Shown piece after piece: positions 39,711-39,892 of a stretch of 39,892 bases of DNA. The DNA comes from a virus, in IMG/VR virus record IMGVR_UViG_3300001737_000001, positions 1-39,892 of that record. The stretch is one strand, 5' to 3'. The first letter of the stretch is position 1. Every line of letters starts with the position of its first letter. The notes beneath the pieces are model-generated. The model made no database searches and was not told the origin of the DNA. It saw only the letters and a program-made list of their open reading frames with translations. Both the position numbers and the translations under genes were made by a program.

Positions 39711-39746
39711 AAAAATGTGTAGCATAAATAATTGTTACACATTTTT
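39711..39746 (+). terminator. Terminator after the lysis genes
   Basis: AAAAATGTGTA (39711-39721) pairs with TACACATTTTT (39736-39746), an 11-bp A-T-rich stem with 14-nt loop and T-run. It is the only strong terminator at the end of the late region, before the circle closes onto P1. The right arm is TTACACATTTTT, the same motif as in the 14464 cluster. Confidence 0.65.
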
Positions 39747-39799
39747 ATACTCTACATACACATATAACAATAAAATTTACAACAAACTACACAAAAAAA

Positions 39800-39892
39800 C
39801 AAAAACACTTGACAAATACACAAAAACTTGGTATAATTAGGGTATCAAAAGAAAGTTAAGGAGTTTTAGAATGACTAAAGCAGATTTTATAA
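39800..39892. repeat. Right copy of the 93-bp terminal direct repeat
   Basis: Identical to 1-93; holds the fifth copy of the early promoter (TTGACA 39809-39814, TATAAT 39832-39837), which is the same site as P1 once the circle is closed. The short ATG-led stretch at its end is the cut-off start of the exonuclease gene. Confidence 0.93.

Noticed and set aside
39696-39799. A gene in the space after the endolysin
   Set aside because: Only an A-T-rich hairpin and A-rich sequence; no open frame with a ribosome site.
1-39892. Many open frames of 60-224 codons on the minus strand (for example 27349-28023 and 13432-13917)
   Set aside because: They lie opposite strong + strand genes, have low-complexity Phe/Leu/Ser-rich translations, and no ribosome sites or coupling; they are shadows of AT-rich codons.
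1-39892. A DGR template repeat or reverse transcriptase elsewhere in the window
   Set aside because: I scanned both strands by eye for CTCGT/ACGAG, CGAACG and GTGAGTGG contexts and the proteins for RT motifs; only the two variable regions matched. A formal self-alignment is still needed.
1-39892. tRNA genes
   Set aside because: No cloverleaf-like GC-rich segments or TTCGANNC motifs were noticed; the few GC-rich places are the two variable regions.

Overview
The window is a complete, circularly closed genome of a tailed phage (myovirus). The first 93 bases recur exactly as the last 93, the usual signature of a circular assembly or a circularly permuted headful genome, so the unique length is about 39.8 kb. 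The DNA is strongly AT-rich and arginine is almost always AGA. Promoters are near-consensus sigma-70 type and ribosome sites are AAGGAG-like. The host is Gram-negative, because there is a Rz/Rz1-type spanin pair whose outer subunit is a lipoprotein. I infer an AT-rich Campylobacterota-type host, but cannot prove it from sequence. Every convincing gene lies on the + strand. I found no integrase, repressor, DNA polymerase or tRNA.

Layout. (1) 1-14 kb: early and middle region, driven by four nearly identical TTGACA-17-TATAAT promoters (at 1, 2946, 5082 and 10004). It carries a RecE-like exonuclease, a single-strand annealing protein candidate, an SSB, a NinG/DUF968-like HNH protein, a MazG-like pyrophosphohydrolase, a Lar-like protein, a HAD-like protein, a CmoA-like methyltransferase and two ParB-domain proteins, one fused to a methyltransferase. 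(2) 14-23.8 kb: small terminase, a cluster of TTACACATTTT repeats, large terminase, portal, Mu F/SPP1 gp7-type head protein, scaffold, capsid and connector genes. (3) 24-35 kb: a Mu-like contractile tail (sheath, tube, chaperone with a -1 frameshift, tape measure, DNA-circularisation protein, gp44/45/46/47/48-type baseplate, and a fibre with a C-type-lectin-like end). (4) 35-39.8 kb: Avd, HNH endonucleases, holin-like membrane proteins, overlapping spanins and an M15 peptidase endolysin.

The most unusual content is a dispersed, apparently incomplete diversity-generating retroelement (DGR). Two different proteins, one in an early operon (3374-4357) and one the tail fibre (33686-35164), end in a shared 149-bp element. 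The two copies differ almost only at first and second codon positions, keep the third base in 11 of 12 variable codons, and are strongly depleted of adenine in an otherwise A-rich genome. A gene for the DGR accessory protein Avd follows the fibre gene directly. No reverse transcriptase and no template repeat are visible on this closed genome. The simplest reading is that this phage uses a template and reverse transcriptase supplied in trans (host, prophage or co-infecting phage), or has lost them recently. An HNH endonuclease gene now sits where TR and RT would usually lie.
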